A DNA stretch of 16,911 bases from Bacillota bacterium (lineage in GTDB: Bacteria > Bacillota > Clostridia > Acetivibrionales > DTU013): NCBI GenBank assembly GCA_023439545.1, contig JAEXNT010000087.1, forward strand, positions 1 to 16,911. Direction: 5' to 3'. The notes below the pieces were generated by a model, which was given only the letters and a program-made list of their open reading frames with translations, was not told where the DNA came from and ran no database searches. Position numbers and translations under genes: made by a program. This document shows, piece by piece, positions 15,876 to 16,911 of this stretch (position 1 is its first letter; every line of letters starts with the position of its first letter).

Positions 15876-16065
15876 TTATAACGCCTGCATTCAAGGGAAT
15901 TTTTTCGATTGCAGGAAAAATTCCTTACGTCAGCGGCGTTTCAATGAGGCGGAATACAACTGTCGCCTCGTTATAACGCCTACATTCAAAGGAATTTTTT
16001 CGATTGTAGGAAAAATTCCTTACGTCAGCGACGTTTCAACGAGGCGGAATACAACTGTCGCCTCG
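15876..16065. repeat. Two tandem 95-bp repeats in the ctsR-mcsA gap
   Basis: Copies at 15876-15970 and 15971-16065 match at 90 of 95 positions, and a third TTAT follows at 16066. Each has several inverted parts. CCTGCA (15884-15889) pairs with TGCAGG (15910-15915), and in copy two this is CCTACA with TGTAGG, so both partners changed together. GGAATTTTT pairs with AAAAATTCC (15896-15904 with 15916-15924). GAGGCG pairs with CGCCTC (15946-15951 with 15964-15969), extended to 9 bp in copy two. The repeat ends 26 bp before the mcsA ATG and would be transcribed inside the operon. It may be a MITE-like element or an RNA structure. I see no gene here, and nothing recognisable in 16070-16186 beyond a GCGAGCTCGC palindrome at about 16124-16133. 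Confidence 0.8.
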
Positions 16066-16186
16066 TTATTATTGTTACCCTGCGGCGTATCCTATAAACG
16101 CATCCGCCCCATTAACAGCATATGCGAGCTCGCAGCGCCACAGCCGCATATTGCCAGAGACTTCCTGATATTGCCGCCATATATTA

Positions 16187-16645
16187 TTAAACAGCCAGGC
16201 TCATCAGCATGTTTTTCAATATGGCCGCTCTCAAAGCATCCCTGCCCGGCGCCTGTATGCCGCCAAGTATCTTATCGCTGGTAGCGGCTTTGAGCAGTAA
16301 TCCCTCTCTATGGTCGATCACATCATAATCCACAAAATTATTTATGAAAACTTCGGCGGATTGCTGTGATATACTGTCACCCATCGAGCTTATGATATGC
16401 ATGAGATAATTGCCCGGCATGCTTACATTGACCCTCCTGATGCTTATATGCCCGCCTCCGCCGCGCCTGCTTTCGACGTAGTAGCCTCTCTCGGTGGTGA
16501 ACCTGGTATCGATCACATAGTTTATCTGCGAGGGCACGCAATTGAAATAATTCGCCAGTTCATTTCTCTGTATTTCAATGGAACCGTCGGTCTCATTAAT
16601 CATCTGTTTTAAAAAGGCTTCGATTATGTCGCTCATTCTGGCCAT
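16187..16645 (-). CDS. ctsR: CtsR, class III stress-gene repressor
   Basis: CtsR is a dimeric, temperature-sensing repressor of clp genes. In the 152-residue protein a winged helix-turn-helix spans about residues 24-70, with ELANYFNCVPSQINYVIDTRF at 29-49 as the recognition region. The glycine-rich wing RRGGGG follows at 60-65; its arginine is the known McsB target and part of the heat sensor in the family. The C-terminal dimerisation domain fills the rest and ends in the family-typical RDALRAAILKNMLMSL. The start is the ATG at 16645 with GGAGGAG 9 nt upstream; an ATG at 16669 would place that site inside the coding region. A perfect CtsR box sits about 50 bp upstream, so the gene regulates itself and the genes after it. 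Confidence 0.95.
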   Translation of the reverse strand: MARMSDIIEAFLKQMINETDGSIEIQRNELANYFNCVPSQINYVIDTRFTTERGYYVESRRGGGGHISIRRVNVSMPGNYLMHIISSMGDSISQQSAEVFINNFVDYDVIDHREGLLLKAATSDKILGGIQAPGRDALRAAILKNMLMSLAV

Positions 16646-16694
16646 ATGCGTTTTCTCCTCCCGTTCCATTTTTCAAAATTAACTCTAAATTGAT

Positions 16695-16711
16695 TTTGAC
16701 TATCTTTGACT
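16695..16711 (-). promoter_or_regulatory. CtsR operator box
   Basis: On the minus strand, AGTCAAAGATAGTCAAA is a perfect match to the published heptad-repeat consensus RGTCAAANANRGTCAAA. It begins about 10 bp after the -10 box, right at the predicted transcription start, where bound CtsR would block initiation. Confidence 0.92.
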
Positions 16712-16720
16712 TTTGAGTAT

Positions 16721-16749
16721 ATTATAAAACAACTATTATGGATATTCAA
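16721..16749 (-). promoter_or_regulatory. Sigma-A-type promoter of the ctsR operon
   Basis: On the minus strand, TTGAAT (16749-16744) and a perfect TATAAT (16726-16721) are separated by 17 bp. Transcription should start near 16714, giving a leader of about 70 nt. I see no HrcA CIRCE element or sigma-B-like promoter nearby. Confidence 0.75.
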
Positions 16750-16823
16750 GTATTTTGTATCAAATTTACATAACATATACGCCGGGCTCATTTGAAAATT
16801 TAAATTCCACCCCTGCAGGTTAG

Positions 16824-16911
16824 TGATGTGGAAGTTACTTTTTCAAAACCAATGATGGAAGTTAGTTTTTCAAAAGATTATGATGTAAAAGGTGGTGCCT
16901 CTTTAGGGGGT
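16824..16911 (+). mobile_element. Possible left end of an IS21-type insertion sequence (partial)
   Basis: Two direct repeats, TGATGTGGAAGTTACTTTTT followed by CAAAA (16824-16848), and TGATGGAAGTTAGTTTTT followed by CAAAA (16853-16875), are spaced 29 bp apart. They are followed by a third, weaker TGATGTAAAA at 16881. IS21-family ends characteristically carry such multiple short repeats and begin with TG. The transposase genes would lie right of the window. No inverted partner end can be checked, so this rests on pattern alone. Confidence 0.45.

Noticed and set aside
15884..15924. H-type pseudoknot formed by the two interleaved stems of the 95-bp repeat
   Set aside because: The loop crossing the 6-bp stem would be zero nucleotides long, which is sterically unlikely; the stems are better seen as alternatives.
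15876..16065. CRISPR array
   Set aside because: Only two long contiguous copies exist, with no unique spacers and no cas genes.

Overview
The window looks like part of a chromosome from a low-to-moderate GC Gram-positive bacterium of the class Clostridia. The evidence is the ctsR-mcsA-mcsB-clpC stress operon, strong AGGAGG-type ribosome binding sites, consensus TTGACA/TATAAT promoters, and a radA / CarD / YacL-like / ispD neighbourhood. The order resembles what I remember of cellulolytic, Acetivibrio/Ruminiclostridium-like clostridia, but I could not check it and do not name a species.

Layout, left to right. Positions 1-650 hold no convincing gene: there is a rightward terminator (62-95) inside a longer inverted repeat (22-115), then a cluster of imperfect inverted repeats (about 310-620) that looks like a dispersed or decayed element. 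A leftward block follows: ispD (isoprenoid synthesis), natA and natB (an ABC exporter), ended by the repeat cluster. Upstream of it, and separated by a strong terminator, is a second leftward unit: carD (RNA polymerase-binding regulator) and a membrane-anchored PIN-TRAM protein. A 576-bp divergent intergenic region carries one near-consensus promoter facing each way, for carD and for a small conserved protein with a CxC/CxxC cysteine pattern (DUF1573-like). That gene ends in a terminator shared with the convergent radA. RadA (recombination/repair) is tightly coupled behind a cytoplasmic GH15 glucoamylase-like gene, which carries a REP-like palindrome inside its coding region. A processive, membrane-bound family 2 glycosyltransferase diverges from the GH15 gene.

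Positions 11005-11701 hold a complete type II toxin-antitoxin operon (ribbon-helix-helix antitoxin, PIN toxin) with a 21-bp palindromic operator over its -10 box. It sits between the glycosyltransferase and the end of the stress operon. The stress operon (11799-16749) is leftward: CtsR repressor, McsA adaptor, McsB protein-arginine kinase, ClpC unfoldase. A perfect CtsR box lies just downstream of the -10 box, so the operon should be self-repressed and heat-induced: McsB with McsA inactivates CtsR and marks proteins for ClpC, which feeds ClpP. The ctsR-mcsA gap is unusually long because it holds two tandem 95-bp repeats, with a compensatory base-pair change between the copies. At the right edge, about 75 bp upstream of the ctsR promoter, two direct repeats look like the end of an IS21-type insertion sequence whose body lies outside the window.

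The genes are mostly familiar. The least explained parts are the non-coding repeats: the 95-bp tandem pair, the natB-distal inverted repeats and the palindrome inside the GH15 gene. disA, which often follows radA in Firmicutes, is absent here.
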